Shown piece by piece: positions 17,780 to 24,890 of a stretch of 43,496 bases of DNA. The position numbers were made by a program, and so were the translations under genes. Position 1 is the stretch's first letter; each line of letters opens with the position of its first letter. Below the pieces are notes generated by a model, which saw nothing but the letters and a program-made list of their open reading frames with translations, was not told where the DNA came from and did not search any database. Source of the DNA: Muribaculaceae bacterium (GTDB lineage Bacteria > Bacteroidota > Bacteroidia > Bacteroidales > Muribaculaceae); assembly GCA_029060725.1 (NCBI GenBank), contig JAIDTL010000010.1:1-43496 (forward strand). Reading direction: 5' to 3'.

Positions 17780-17811
17780 TTTGCAGATTAAAAATATAGT
17801 TATTAACTTTG
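17780..17811 (+). promoter_or_regulatory. Promoter of the blaI-like operon
   Basis: TTTG (17780-17783), 20 bases, then TAACTTTG (17804-17811): a perfect match to the consensus. The start would be near 17816, giving a leader of about 25 bases that contains the palindrome at 17825-17834. Confidence 0.7.
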
Positions 17812-17824
17812 CAGAGTCAACTAA

Positions 17825-17834
17825 AACTTAAGTT
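17825..17834. promoter_or_regulatory. Palindrome in the blaI leader, candidate BlaI-like operator
   Basis: AACTTAAGTT is a perfect 10-base palindrome between the predicted start of transcription and the repressor ATG. BlaI/MecI repressors usually bind dyads over their own promoter, so autoregulation here is plausible but untested. The TACA/TGTA core of Gram-positive operators is absent. Confidence 0.35.
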
Positions 17835-17840
17835 ATAATT

Positions 17841-18221
17841 ATGAAGAAACAACCAAAGAAACTTACGGAGAAAGAAGCGGAGGTCATGGAGCGTCTCTGG
17901 AGCGATGGACCGCAGACCATAAGGGAATTGCTAGCTACATATCCCGACCCAAAACCTCATTTCAATACTGTGTCCACTACAGTCAGGATTCTGTGCGACA
18001 AAGGTTTTGTTGCTCACGTCGGAGAGCGCAATGGTGCCTATACTTACGGGGCATTAGTTGAGAGCAACGAGCTGAGTGGAAGTAGTCTTGCTCGACTTGT
18101 GAAAAACTATTTCAACAATAGTTATCGGTCCGTCGTTTCAGCACTTGTAGACGAAGAGAAGATCTCTGTCGATGAGCTTCGTGAGATCATCGATATGGTG
18201 GAAAGACGCAATAAAAAGTGA
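17841..18221 (+). CDS. BlaI/MecI-family winged-helix repressor
   Basis: A 126-residue repressor of the BlaI/MecI type. The winged-helix core is LTEKEAEVMERLWSDGPQTIRELLATYPDPKPHFNTVSTTVRILCDKGFVAH, cut here only by position (about residues 8-60), and a C-terminal dimerisation helix pair runs from about 75 to 120, with the DEEKISVDELREIIDMVE end common in Bacteroidetes members. It is expected to repress its own operon until cleaved by the neighbouring membrane protease. Its stop overlaps a possible GTG start of the next gene. Confidence 0.93.
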   Translation: MKKQPKKLTEKEAEVMERLWSDGPQTIRELLATYPDPKPHFNTVSTTVRILCDKGFVAHVGERNGAYTYGALVESNELSGSSLARLVKNYFNNSYRSVVSALVDEEKISVDELREIIDMVERRNKK

Positions 18222-18226
18222 CTGCT

Positions 18227-19882
18227 ATGGGATCTTTCCTCGCTTATACTCTCTATTCGGGTGTATTCCTTTTGTTGCTGTACCTTGTGTATAAACTGTT
18301 TATCTCCGGAGAAAAGCAGATAGCACTCAATCGGATTATTCTGCTCGGATGCTATGTGATTTCGTTTGCTGCGTGGCCCTTGGGCAATATCCAATGGAGT
18401 CCGAAGATGACCGAATTTTCTGTCGCTTCCCCATATATCGCGATAGGAGAGTTGACTATTAATACACTTGGAATAATTGAAGAAGATACTTCACTTGTCC
18501 CTCAGATCTTATTTTGGATATATCTTATAGGTGCTTTAGTAGTTATATTGAAGACAATCTTGTCGACTTTAAGACTCCTCTTTTATATCCGAAAAGGAAC
18601 ATTCATACGGAAAGATGGGTATACGCTTGTCGTCATGCCAGGCAATGACACTGCGCCATTTAGTTTTGGAAGACATGTAGTGATGAGTGCCGTAGATTAT
18701 GAAACTGTCCGTAGCTCAGTGACGGCCCATGAACTCGCCCATATCCGATGCCGACATTATCTTGATCTCATTGTGGCGCAAGCGGTATGCATTGTGCTTT
18801 GGTATAATCCTGCCGCTTGGCTAATGCGCGATGAACTGAAGCTCATCCATGAATATCAGGCGGATGCTGCTGTGATTGATAACGGAGCCAATCCTAAGGA
18901 ATATCAGATGCTGCTGATCAGAAAAACAGTCGGTAACCGTTTCCATACCCTTGCCAACAGTCTAAACCATAGTAAACTTAAAAACAGAATCGCCATGATG
19001 CAGAAAGAAAAAAGCAGCGGACGCCGCCGTCTGCGCCTCCTTTCTCTTGCCTTAGCCGTAGTAGTGGCTCTGGCCGTTGTCAATATTCCGGCTATAGCAT
19101 CCGGACTAAAAACGCTTGAATCAGCTAAGTTTAAACTCACAGAGACTCAAAAAGACATGTCAGAGAATGTTTTGTATGCTTCTGAGTCAATGCCAATACA
19201 TGAAGTTATAGAGGATAATATCGCGGCTGAAGCTCCAACTGAACTCTCAGTTAATGCTTACAAAGACGAGAGGAAAAATAAATCCGCGGAAGAAGTCAAG
19301 GAAGAAGAAAAATCACTATTGGATCCCGAAATTGCAGCGGAATTCCCGGGTGGAATTGAGAAGCTGATGACATACCTTTCCCATAATATTCGTTATCCAT
19401 TTTCAGCATTTTCCGATAATAGAACAGGAAAGACCTTAGTCGGTTTTGTCATCCAGTCAGATGGCTCAATATCAGATGTCAAGATATTGGAGAGTTCTTG
19501 GCCTGATCTGGATGAAGAGGCTATGAGGGTGGTGAAAGCTATGCCGAAATGGACTCCTGCCATGACAGACGGCAAACCGGTTGCTTCTCAGTTCTCGTTG
19601 CCGATCAACTTCAGACTGCAAGATTCGTCTAATGCAAAAGCTGCGACTCCTAAAGAAGAAGCGCCATTCATTCAATTAAGTAAGAACGGTGGCGCTAAGC
19701 TCATGGTAGGTCCTCGTGATAAGGATTGCGAAGCCGCTGATATACAAGCTATCCGAGTGGATGGAAAACTGCTTACAGGAGATATGACCATAGATTTGAG
19801 TGATATAGAGACATCTGAGACTTTTCCTCCAAGTGAGGAATTCCCGGGTGGATTGTGGGACATTAAACTGAAGAAAAAATGA
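18227..19882 (+). CDS. BlaR1-like M56 membrane metallopeptidase with TonB_C domain
   Basis: A 551-residue inner-membrane protein. Four helices surround the cytoplasmic zinc protease, whose HELAH motif is at about residues 168-172 with the third ligand in HEYQADAAV. Another helix (SLALAVVVALAVVNIPAIA, about 270-288) leads to a periplasmic part. Instead of the penicillin-binding sensor of BlaR1 this part ends in a TonB C-terminal-like domain (GKTLVGFVIQSDGSISDVKILESS to SLPINFRL, about 395-465), followed by a further 85 residues. The likely role is to sense an envelope signal and cleave the BlaI-like repressor. I chose ATG 18227 over GTG 18218 because MGSFLAYTLYSG matches the usual start. The 3' end overlaps the next gene by 4 bases. 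Confidence 0.9.
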   Translation: MGSFLAYTLYSGVFLLLLYLVYKLFISGEKQIALNRIILLGCYVISFAAWPLGNIQWSPKMTEFSVASPYIAIGELTINTLGIIEEDTSLVPQILFWIYLIGALVVILKTILSTLRLLFYIRKGTFIRKDGYTLVVMPGNDTAPFSFGRHVVMSAVDYETVRSSVTAHELAHIRCRHYLDLIVAQAVCIVLWYNPAAWLMRDELKLIHEYQADAAVIDNGANPKEYQMLLIRKTVGNRFHTLANSLNHSKLKNRIAMMQKEKSSGRRRLRLLSLALAVVVALAVVNIPAIASGLKTLESAKFKLTETQKDMSENVLYASESMPIHEVIEDNIAAEAPTELSVNAYKDERKNKSAEEVKEEEKSLLDPEIAAEFPGGIEKLMTYLSHNIRYPFSAFSDNRTGKTLVGFVIQSDGSISDVKILESSWPDLDEEAMRVVKAMPKWTPAMTDGKPVASQFSLPINFRLQDSSNAKAATPKEEAPFIQLSKNGGAKLMVGPRDKDCEAADIQAIRVDGKLLTGDMTIDLSDIETSETFPPSEEFPGGLWDIKLKKK

Positions 19883-20925
19883 AAAAGACTTTATGTTATA
19901 TTCTGTTGTCTTTAGGTATTTCATTGAGTGCCTATTCCTTTGAGTATAGGATTGTGTCAAAGACACCAGACAGTAAACTTAATGGGCTGGAGCTGATTTT
20001 ATCAAATGAAGCGGATTGGGGTGGTGAAGATTGTGGCGTTATTGATAATGGAGTCATAGACATAAAGGGAGAGAGTAAACGTTCATTCCCGGCCCACCTC
20101 ATAGTCAAGAATAGCGACCAGAATTCGGGAAACAAACAATATTATTCGATAAGTCTTATAGTAGAGCCGGGAACAATTGTTGTGGACGTCAATGAGGATT
20201 TCCCATTGCAAGGAGGTATACTCAATGATGGATGGAAAAATTGCCACATACGTTTGAGCGAAGTCGAGTACAGAACTGTTCCTTCTAAAGAAATAATAGA
20301 GGAAGTGTTTAAGAAGAATGTAGGAAATGGTCTTGGGGAGAGGGCGCTTCTTTATTATGGATTGGATTGTTCTCCGGATGAATGGATGGAGATGGTGGCA
20401 CTTCTTGATGATGAGTCGAAGAATCTTGCTGCAATAGAGAATATGACTGAACGCAAGGAACGCCTTAGGCCAGTATGGGAAGGTCAACCATTTGCTGAAC
20501 TCATCGGGCAGACTCTTGAAGGGAATCCTACAAGTCTTTCGCAGTATGTAGGGAAAGGCCGGTATGTGGTGGCTGATCTGTGGGCGAGCTGGTGTGGAGG
20601 ATGTATTTCGCAGGCCAATCAATATTTGAAACCTTTATATGAGGAATATAAGGATAATCCGGACATTATGTTTTTAGGTATTGCTATGGATGATGTAAAT
20701 CAAGCAGTGGATAAGTTTGGCTACGAGTGGCCGCAGATGAATGAATGCCGTAGACTTATGGCTACTTACGGTGTATACTCCGTACCCGAGATAATCATCT
20801 TTGCTCCCGATGGTACAATCCTTAAACGCTTCCTGCGCGGAGCCGACCTGAAGGATCTGCTTAAGGATCTTCTGCCCGAAAAGCCAAAGACTGGCGACTT
20901 CATAGGAGGCCAAAGCCTTAAATAG
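19879..20925 (+). CDS. TlpA-like thioredoxin-fold protein with N-terminal DUF4369-like domain
   Basis: A 348-residue exported thiol-disulfide protein. The signal peptide is MKKTLCYILLSLGISLSAYS. Residues 22-130 resemble the DUF4369 beta-sandwich found in front of many Bacteroidetes thioredoxins. The thioredoxin fold starts near residue 205, with active site WASWCGGC (Cys239 and Cys242) and the cis-Pro in YGVYSVPEIIIF. It probably reduces or isomerises disulfides in the periplasm. Its ATG overlaps the stop of the BlaR1-like gene (ATGA), so it is a co-translated target of the BlaI-like repressor. A strong terminator follows at 20959. Confidence 0.9.
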   Translation: MKKTLCYILLSLGISLSAYSFEYRIVSKTPDSKLNGLELILSNEADWGGEDCGVIDNGVIDIKGESKRSFPAHLIVKNSDQNSGNKQYYSISLIVEPGTIVVDVNEDFPLQGGILNDGWKNCHIRLSEVEYRTVPSKEIIEEVFKKNVGNGLGERALLYYGLDCSPDEWMEMVALLDDESKNLAAIENMTERKERLRPVWEGQPFAELIGQTLEGNPTSLSQYVGKGRYVVADLWASWCGGCISQANQYLKPLYEEYKDNPDIMFLGIAMDDVNQAVDKFGYEWPQMNECRRLMATYGVYSVPEIIIFAPDGTILKRFLRGADLKDLLKDLLPEKPKTGDFIGGQSLK

Positions 20926-20958
20926 TATTATTTTAACACATTAATACTAAAAAATACA

Positions 20959-20993
20959 CCACGGATATTCTTTTTATCCGTGGCGTTTTTTTT
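20959..20993 (+). terminator. Intrinsic terminator after the blaI-blaR1-tlpA operon
   Basis: CCACGGATA (20959-20967) pairs perfectly with TATCCGTGG (20975-20983), with a 7-base loop, followed by C and an eight-T run. It ends the regulator operon just before the promoter of the defence operon. Confidence 0.85.
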
Positions 20994-21001
20994 ATCTTTG
21001 T

Positions 21002-21032
21002 TTTGAAATATCGAATTTTATTCTTAAATTTG
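21002..21032 (+). promoter_or_regulatory. Promoter of the mntA-hepT-HTH-methyltransferase-nuclease operon
   Basis: TTTG (21002-21005), 19 bases, then TAAATTTG (21025-21032). It is the only good promoter found upstream of the five packed genes from 21058 to 24069. The leader would be about 20 bases. Confidence 0.7.
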
Positions 21033-21057
21033 CGTATAAATTATATTATTATCGAAT

Positions 21058-21354
21058 ATGATGCAGAGATATCTCAAAAAGCTACAGGATTTTTTTTCTA
21101 AGCAGCCTATAGAGAAAGCCTGGATATTTGGTTCGTTTGCCAGAGGAGAGGAATCTCCGAATAGTGATGTGGATATTTTGGTAAGATATACCCCGGGGAC
21201 TGTCTTGGGCATTTTCGGAATATGCGAGTTGATTGAGAAACTTGAGGATCTTTTGGGGCGGCATGTTGACCTTGTAGAGGAAGGAACTCTTTTCCCAAGA
21301 GTGGCAAAACAGGTAGATGCGGAAAAACTTCAGATTTATGAGAGAGGCTCTTAA
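21058..21354 (+). CDS. mntA: MntA-like minimal nucleotidyltransferase antitoxin (copy B)
   Basis: A 98-residue minimal nucleotidyltransferase. GSX10DXD is intact (G25-S26, D37-V-D39 in FGSFARGEESPNSDVDILVRY), and GRHVDLVE supplies the third carboxylate. It is paralogous to copy A, sharing AWxFGS, RGEE, DILV, LLGRxVDLVE and the IYER terminus. It is expected to neutralise the following HepT by AMPylation. It is the first gene of the operon that continues into a restriction-modification pair, so its dose would set the toxin state of the whole unit. The next gene overlaps it by 17 bases, exactly as in copy A. The ATG at 21058 is followed directly by a second ATG. Confidence 0.88.
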   Translation: MMQRYLKKLQDFFSKQPIEKAWIFGSFARGEESPNSDVDILVRYTPGTVLGIFGICELIEKLEDLLGRHVDLVEEGTLFPRVAKQVDAEKLQIYERGS

Positions 21355-21685
21355 AGATCCGTTAAGATTAGAACATATCCGAGACGTTATTGATAGACTT
21401 ATGGTAGCAGATGCCAACAAATCCTTTGATTTGTTGGATGACAAGGATATTGAATATTTTGGAGTTGTCAAACTTCTTGAAATCATAGGAGAAGCTTCGT
21501 ATAAACTTACCGCTGATTTTAAAGAGTCACATCCCGATACGCCTTGGAAATACATTACCGGAATGAGACATGTACTTGTTCACGGCTATTATCAGATCAA
21601 ACAAAGTGATGTTATAAAGACTGTAAGGAAAGATCTTCCGGTTTTAAGAGAGCAAATTATTGATTATTTGTCAGAGTTTGATTAG
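21338..21685 (+). CDS. hepT: HepT-like HEPN toxin (copy B)
   Basis: A 115-residue HEPN protein of the HepT family with RX4HXY as R77-HVLV-H82-G-Y84, the same residue numbers as copy A. It would cleave RNA when not AMPylated. I chose the ATG at 21338 (MREALKDP), because it aligns with the copy A start and keeps the 17-base overlap; an ATG at 21317 would add seven residues. The HTH gene follows after 2 bases. Shared blocks with copy A include EIIGEAxYKLT and GMRHxxVHxYY. The two copies differ most in the 18-40 region, which may set partner specificity. Confidence 0.88.
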   Translation: MREALKDPLRLEHIRDVIDRLMVADANKSFDLLDDKDIEYFGVVKLLEIIGEASYKLTADFKESHPDTPWKYITGMRHVLVHGYYQIKQSDVIKTVRKDLPVLREQIIDYLSEFD

Positions 21686-21687
21686 AA

Positions 21688-22053
21688 ATGACTAAAATTG
21701 AAAATGAGAGACAGTATGAATGGGCAGTTGCGAGAGTTGAGGAATTATTGCCTTTTGTAAATGAAGATACACCTACAACTGATTCAAATTACATAGAACT
21801 TGTACTGCTGTCAAATCTTGTTGCGGACTATTCAGAGGAGCATTATTCACTTGGTAAGCCATCTCTTATTGATATAATTAAGCTCCGCATGTATGAGATG
21901 GGCTTGAATCAAGCATCTCTGGCGAAACTGATTGGTGTCAGTCCATCAAGGATCAACGACTACCTCTCAGGGAAGAGTGAACCGACGTTGAAGGTGGGTC
22001 GTCTGCTCAGCCAGAAACTTGACATTGACCCAGCCATAGTGCTTGGAGTATAA
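21688..22053 (+). CDS. HigA-family HTH antitoxin/regulator, orphan
   Basis: A 121-residue protein with the two-part layout of E. coli-type HigA: an N-terminal helical domain (ERQYEWAVARVEELLPFV, then LLSNLVADYSEEHY) and a C-terminal XRE-type HTH (about residues 60-115; LNQASLAKLIGVSPSRINDYLSGKSEP holds the recognition helix). HigA proteins bind their operator and neutralise HigB RNases, but no HigB gene is adjacent; the upstream neighbour is HepT. It could control the operon as a C-protein-like regulator of restriction, or act as a third antitoxin. It starts 2 bases after hepT and ends 16 bases before the methyltransferase. Function inferred from fold and position only. Confidence 0.82.
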   Translation: MTKIENERQYEWAVARVEELLPFVNEDTPTTDSNYIELVLLSNLVADYSEEHYSLGKPSLIDIIKLRMYEMGLNQASLAKLIGVSPSRINDYLSGKSEPTLKVGRLLSQKLDIDPAIVLGV

Positions 22054-22069
22054 ATTAGTGTTTTGATTT

Positions 22070-23329
22070 ATGAAGAATTCATTTAAGAAAAGCATAGTCG
22101 ATTTTGCGTCGGGATTTGATAAAGAATTTAATACACGGATATACGATCAGTCCAGTTTGGAAAATCAAATGGCTGTTTTAAGTCATTATTTGCATAATAA
22201 GGATATAGAATTAAATGATGAAGAGCGGATTCATCTTCTTTCAGCTATACTTGAGTTCCTTGGTAACAAACCTGAAAATGCTGTTGAATTTAATCAAAGT
22301 CAGGAATCATGTGAAGAATTATTGGATCTGGTAAATGAGCCAATGGCTTTAGATTTGTTTTCGGAGTTCTTCAGGGTCCCTTTCCCTAATCCGGACAAAG
22401 CGAAATTCACCTTCATAGATTTATTCGCCGGCATTGGTGGTATTCGGCTTCCATTCTCAGAAATGGGATATAAGTGTGTCTTTTCATCAGAATGGGACAA
22501 GCATGCCCAGACCACATATCTTGCAAATTTCGGGGAGATGCCTTTTGGAGATATTTGTAAAGAGTCTACCAAGAGATTTATTCCCGAAAACTTTGATCTG
22601 CTTCTTGCTGGATTTCCATGCCAGGCATTCTCAATTATGGGCAAGATGAAAGGATTTGAAGATACCAGAGGAACCTTATTTTTTGAAGTCGCCTCTATAT
22701 TGAATAAGCACCGACCAAAAGCATTTCTCCTTGAGAATGTCAAGCAACTTACGACTCATGATCATGGAAGAACTTTTAAGACAATACTTGCTACATTGGA
22801 AGAATTGGGATATTCCTACAAATGGTCTGTCTTGAATGCATTGGACTTCGGTGTTCCCCAGAAGAGGGAGCGAGTGATAGTTGTGGGCTTCCGCGATAAG
22901 GATCTGATTGATGAGTTTGATTTCAAATTTACTAAAAAAACATACGATTTGAGGGAGATTCTTGAAGATGACGATGAGGTTGATCCTACTCTGTTTGCTT
23001 CTAATATGATACTTCAGAAACGTCAGGAACGTACCCGGGGAAAGCATTTGTTCTATCCCTCAGTGTGGCATGAGAATAAATCCGGCAATATATCAGTATT
23101 GGATTATGCTTGTGCCCTTCGTACGGGAGCTTCATATAATTATCTTCTTATCAATGGAAGGAGGCGTCCGTCATCTCGTGAGCTTTTAAGGTTTCAGGGA
23201 TTCCCAGATAATTATAATATTGCTGTGTCGCATGGAGAAATACGTAGGCAGACGGGAAATAGCGTAGCAGTGCCCATGATCAGGGAAATAGCAATTAAAA
23301 TCAATACCATACTATCAAATCATTATTAA
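22070..23329 (+). CDS. DNA C5-cytosine methyltransferase (type II modification)
   Basis: A 419-residue C5-cytosine methyltransferase. Motif I is DLFAGIGGIR (FAGIGG at 119-124), motif IV holds the catalytic Cys in GFPCQAFS (PCQ 183-185), motif VI is the ENV in FLLENVKQL, motif VIII is PQKRERVIVVGF, and motifs IX-X are RELLRFQGFP and RQTGNSVAVPM. The target-recognition region, about residues 280-350, is short. Before motif I there is an extra helical domain of about 110 residues that is absent in small enzymes such as M.HhaI. The next gene, 2 bases on, is probably the cognate nuclease. Codon use is AT-rich compared with the flanking core genes. The recognition site cannot be read from sequence. 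Confidence 0.93.
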   Translation: MKNSFKKSIVDFASGFDKEFNTRIYDQSSLENQMAVLSHYLHNKDIELNDEERIHLLSAILEFLGNKPENAVEFNQSQESCEELLDLVNEPMALDLFSEFFRVPFPNPDKAKFTFIDLFAGIGGIRLPFSEMGYKCVFSSEWDKHAQTTYLANFGEMPFGDICKESTKRFIPENFDLLLAGFPCQAFSIMGKMKGFEDTRGTLFFEVASILNKHRPKAFLLENVKQLTTHDHGRTFKTILATLEELGYSYKWSVLNALDFGVPQKRERVIVVGFRDKDLIDEFDFKFTKKTYDLREILEDDDEVDPTLFASNMILQKRQERTRGKHLFYPSVWHENKSGNISVLDYACALRTGASYNYLLINGRRRPSSRELLRFQGFPDNYNIAVSHGEIRRQTGNSVAVPMIREIAIKINTILSNHY

Positions 23330-23331
23330 TC

Positions 23332-24069
23332 ATGATGAAGCACCCAAAACTACGAGATGGACGTAAACTTGTGACGTCGGAGTTGTATCCCATAAATGAA
23401 GTGCCGGATGACGTCATTGTGAAGATCGCCGGATACTTCGCCTATCTTTTATACGTAGGAAGGAAAGATATTTTAGGAAATGACTGGGGAGATGCATTTG
23501 CAAAATCTATTGGCGGAATACATCTTGATTCACCTATTGGAATAGCTGATGTGGTCAAAGGGAAAATGGCTTGGTCTATGAAGACGGTAAAGACCAAAAA
23601 TCCTTTGAGTGCGAAGAAGGTAAGGCTTATTAGCGGACGATGCTCTCCTGACTACTCTTATGGTATTACAGATCCACACGAAGATATTGAAAAAACCGGA
23701 AGGGCTGTTCTTGGTATTTGGAATGAACGAATAAATCTTGCTCTTGATAATTATAATCCTGTCAGAACTCTCGTATTGGTGCGATCTGAAGATTGTTTGA
23801 GTTTCTGTATGTTTGAGGAGGATACTCATCGTTATCCCTCTAATGATTATTATTGGGGTGTGAATTCCAATGGGAATCTAATTGGAAAGTCAATATCTAC
23901 TGATGAAGTTGTGTTTACTTGGCAACCTCATGGCTCTCAATTTACTATTCACGAAGCCATCCCTCATAATGCAGTGCGTTTCACATTACGAAAGCCACCG
24001 GTCACTTCTGTGGATGCAATATTAGATGCGATGGATTTCAATTCAGATTGGGTGGAGATCATTAGATAA
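23332..24069 (+). CDS. Probable type II restriction endonuclease
   Basis: A 245-residue protein I do not assign to a named family. Position is the main evidence: it starts 2 bases after a C5-cytosine methyltransferase with no other candidate nuclease nearby. Possible nuclease core residues are D in GIADVVKGKMAWSMKTVK (about residues 62-88), which is only a loose match to PD-(D/E)XK because the expected acidic residue before XK is Ser. The remaining body is globular with alternating strands (TLVLVRSEDCLSFCMFEED, EVVFTWQPHGSQFTIHEAI) and no membrane segment. The start may be either of the two tandem ATGs. Its stop codon lies within an 18-base tandem duplication. Confidence 0.68.
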   Translation: MMKHPKLRDGRKLVTSELYPINEVPDDVIVKIAGYFAYLLYVGRKDILGNDWGDAFAKSIGGIHLDSPIGIADVVKGKMAWSMKTVKTKNPLSAKKVRLISGRCSPDYSYGITDPHEDIEKTGRAVLGIWNERINLALDNYNPVRTLVLVRSEDCLSFCMFEEDTHRYPSNDYYWGVNSNGNLIGKSISTDEVVFTWQPHGSQFTIHEAIPHNAVRFTLRKPPVTSVDAILDAMDFNSDWVEIIR

Positions 24070-24090
24070 GTAGAGATCATTAGATAAATA
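24055..24090. repeat. 18-base tandem duplication across the nuclease stop codon
   Basis: GAGATCATTAGATAAGTA (24055-24072) is followed directly by the same sequence with one change, G to A at base 16 (24073-24090). The first copy encodes the C-terminal EIIR-stop, and the second copy would encode it again, out of use. It looks like a recent slippage duplication. Confidence 0.85.
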
Positions 24091-24094
24091 AATA

Positions 24095-24799
24095 ATGATA
24101 ATGGATAAGTTAAAGTTGATATTAATCTTAATGATGTGGTCGATATTTATTAGTTCTTCTAAGGCTGAAGTGCCCTTTAACGGGTTGATTCTCGATAGGG
24201 AAATGAAGCCTAAGAAAGGAGTCAAGGTCTATGTCAAGGATCCGAAGCGTTATGCCATTACTGACAAGAAAGGGCGTTTCGGTCTCACAGACGTCCAGCC
24301 TGACGATACGCTGCATCTTGTAGTGTCGAAGAAAGAAACGCTTATGGTACCTGTCGAGGGGCGTCGAGGCATCAGGATTGTCTTTGCCGGAGACAAGCGA
24401 GCTCAGGCAGAAAATGACGATGAGATTGCGAACACCGGCTTTGGATTTGTAAAACGTCGGGAATTCACCGGCGTCAGTTCCGGTATTAGTGGAGATAGAC
24501 TGCGGAGTACAGGTCGACGAGACATCCTTAGCGCTCTAAAAGGGTTGGTTCCCGGTTTAAATGTCACTGGTCCGGCTGGCGATCAATCGGTAAATATTCG
24601 AGGTGTTAATTCACTCACTTCTCCTACCGAACCCCTTTATGTGGTCGACGGGGTAGTGGTATCTTCATTAGATTTCCTCAATATATATGATGTTGATCAT
24701 GTCGAAGTGATAAAGGATGGATCGCAATATGGGTCTCGTGGTGCCAATGGAGTTATTGTTGTCACTACCAAAACCGGAGAATCGCGGAAAAAGAAATAA
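24095..24799 (+). CDS. Plug-only TonB-dependent receptor-like protein
   Basis: A 234-residue exported protein. It has a signal peptide (hydrophobic LILILMMWSIFIS, cleavage likely after SKA), a carboxypeptidase-regulatory-like beta domain (about residues 30-95; GLILDREMKPKKGVKVYV and AITDKKGRFGL) and a SusC/RagA-type plug (about 125-228), with NIRGVNSLTSPTEPLYVVDG and VEVIKDGSQYGSRGANGVIVVTT. It ends right after the plug, with a Lys-rich tail, and has no beta-barrel. No barrel remnants follow, because the sufE promoter begins within 10 bases. It may be a free plug or scaffold, or a partner of a separate barrel. The start may be the ATG at 24095 or at 24101. Confidence 0.83.
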   Translation: MIMDKLKLILILMMWSIFISSSKAEVPFNGLILDREMKPKKGVKVYVKDPKRYAITDKKGRFGLTDVQPDDTLHLVVSKKETLMVPVEGRRGIRIVFAGDKRAQAENDDEIANTGFGFVKRREFTGVSSGISGDRLRSTGRRDILSALKGLVPGLNVTGPAGDQSVNIRGVNSLTSPTEPLYVVDGVVVSSLDFLNIYDVDHVEVIKDGSQYGSRGANGVIVVTTKTGESRKKK

Positions 24800-24807
24800 A
24801 AATTTTA

Positions 24808-24839
24808 TTTGCCATTTAGGATTTTTATTGCTAAATTTG
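24808..24839 (+). promoter_or_regulatory. Promoter of sufE
   Basis: TTTG (24808-24811), 20 bases, then TAAATTTG (24832-24839), an exact consensus match. The leader to the sufE ATG at 24891 is about 47 bases. Confidence 0.7.
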
Positions 24840-24890
24840 CAGTTTGTTGGGGCGGGAGGAATTTGGACAACAATAAATTTGAATATTATT

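Noticed and set aside
17841..19882. A beta-lactam resistance regulon (blaI-blaR1)
   Set aside because: There is no beta-lactamase gene, and the sensor domain of BlaR1 is missing; BlaI/M56 pairs are general regulators in Bacteroidetes.
24095..24799. Pseudogene of a truncated SusC-type receptor
   Set aside because: The frame ends cleanly with a short tail, and no barrel fragments follow in any frame before sufE, so it reads as a complete small protein.
16878..24799. Integrated mobile element or prophage
   Set aside because: No integrase, transposase, tRNA target or flanking direct repeats were seen; only gene content and AT-richness hint at transfer.
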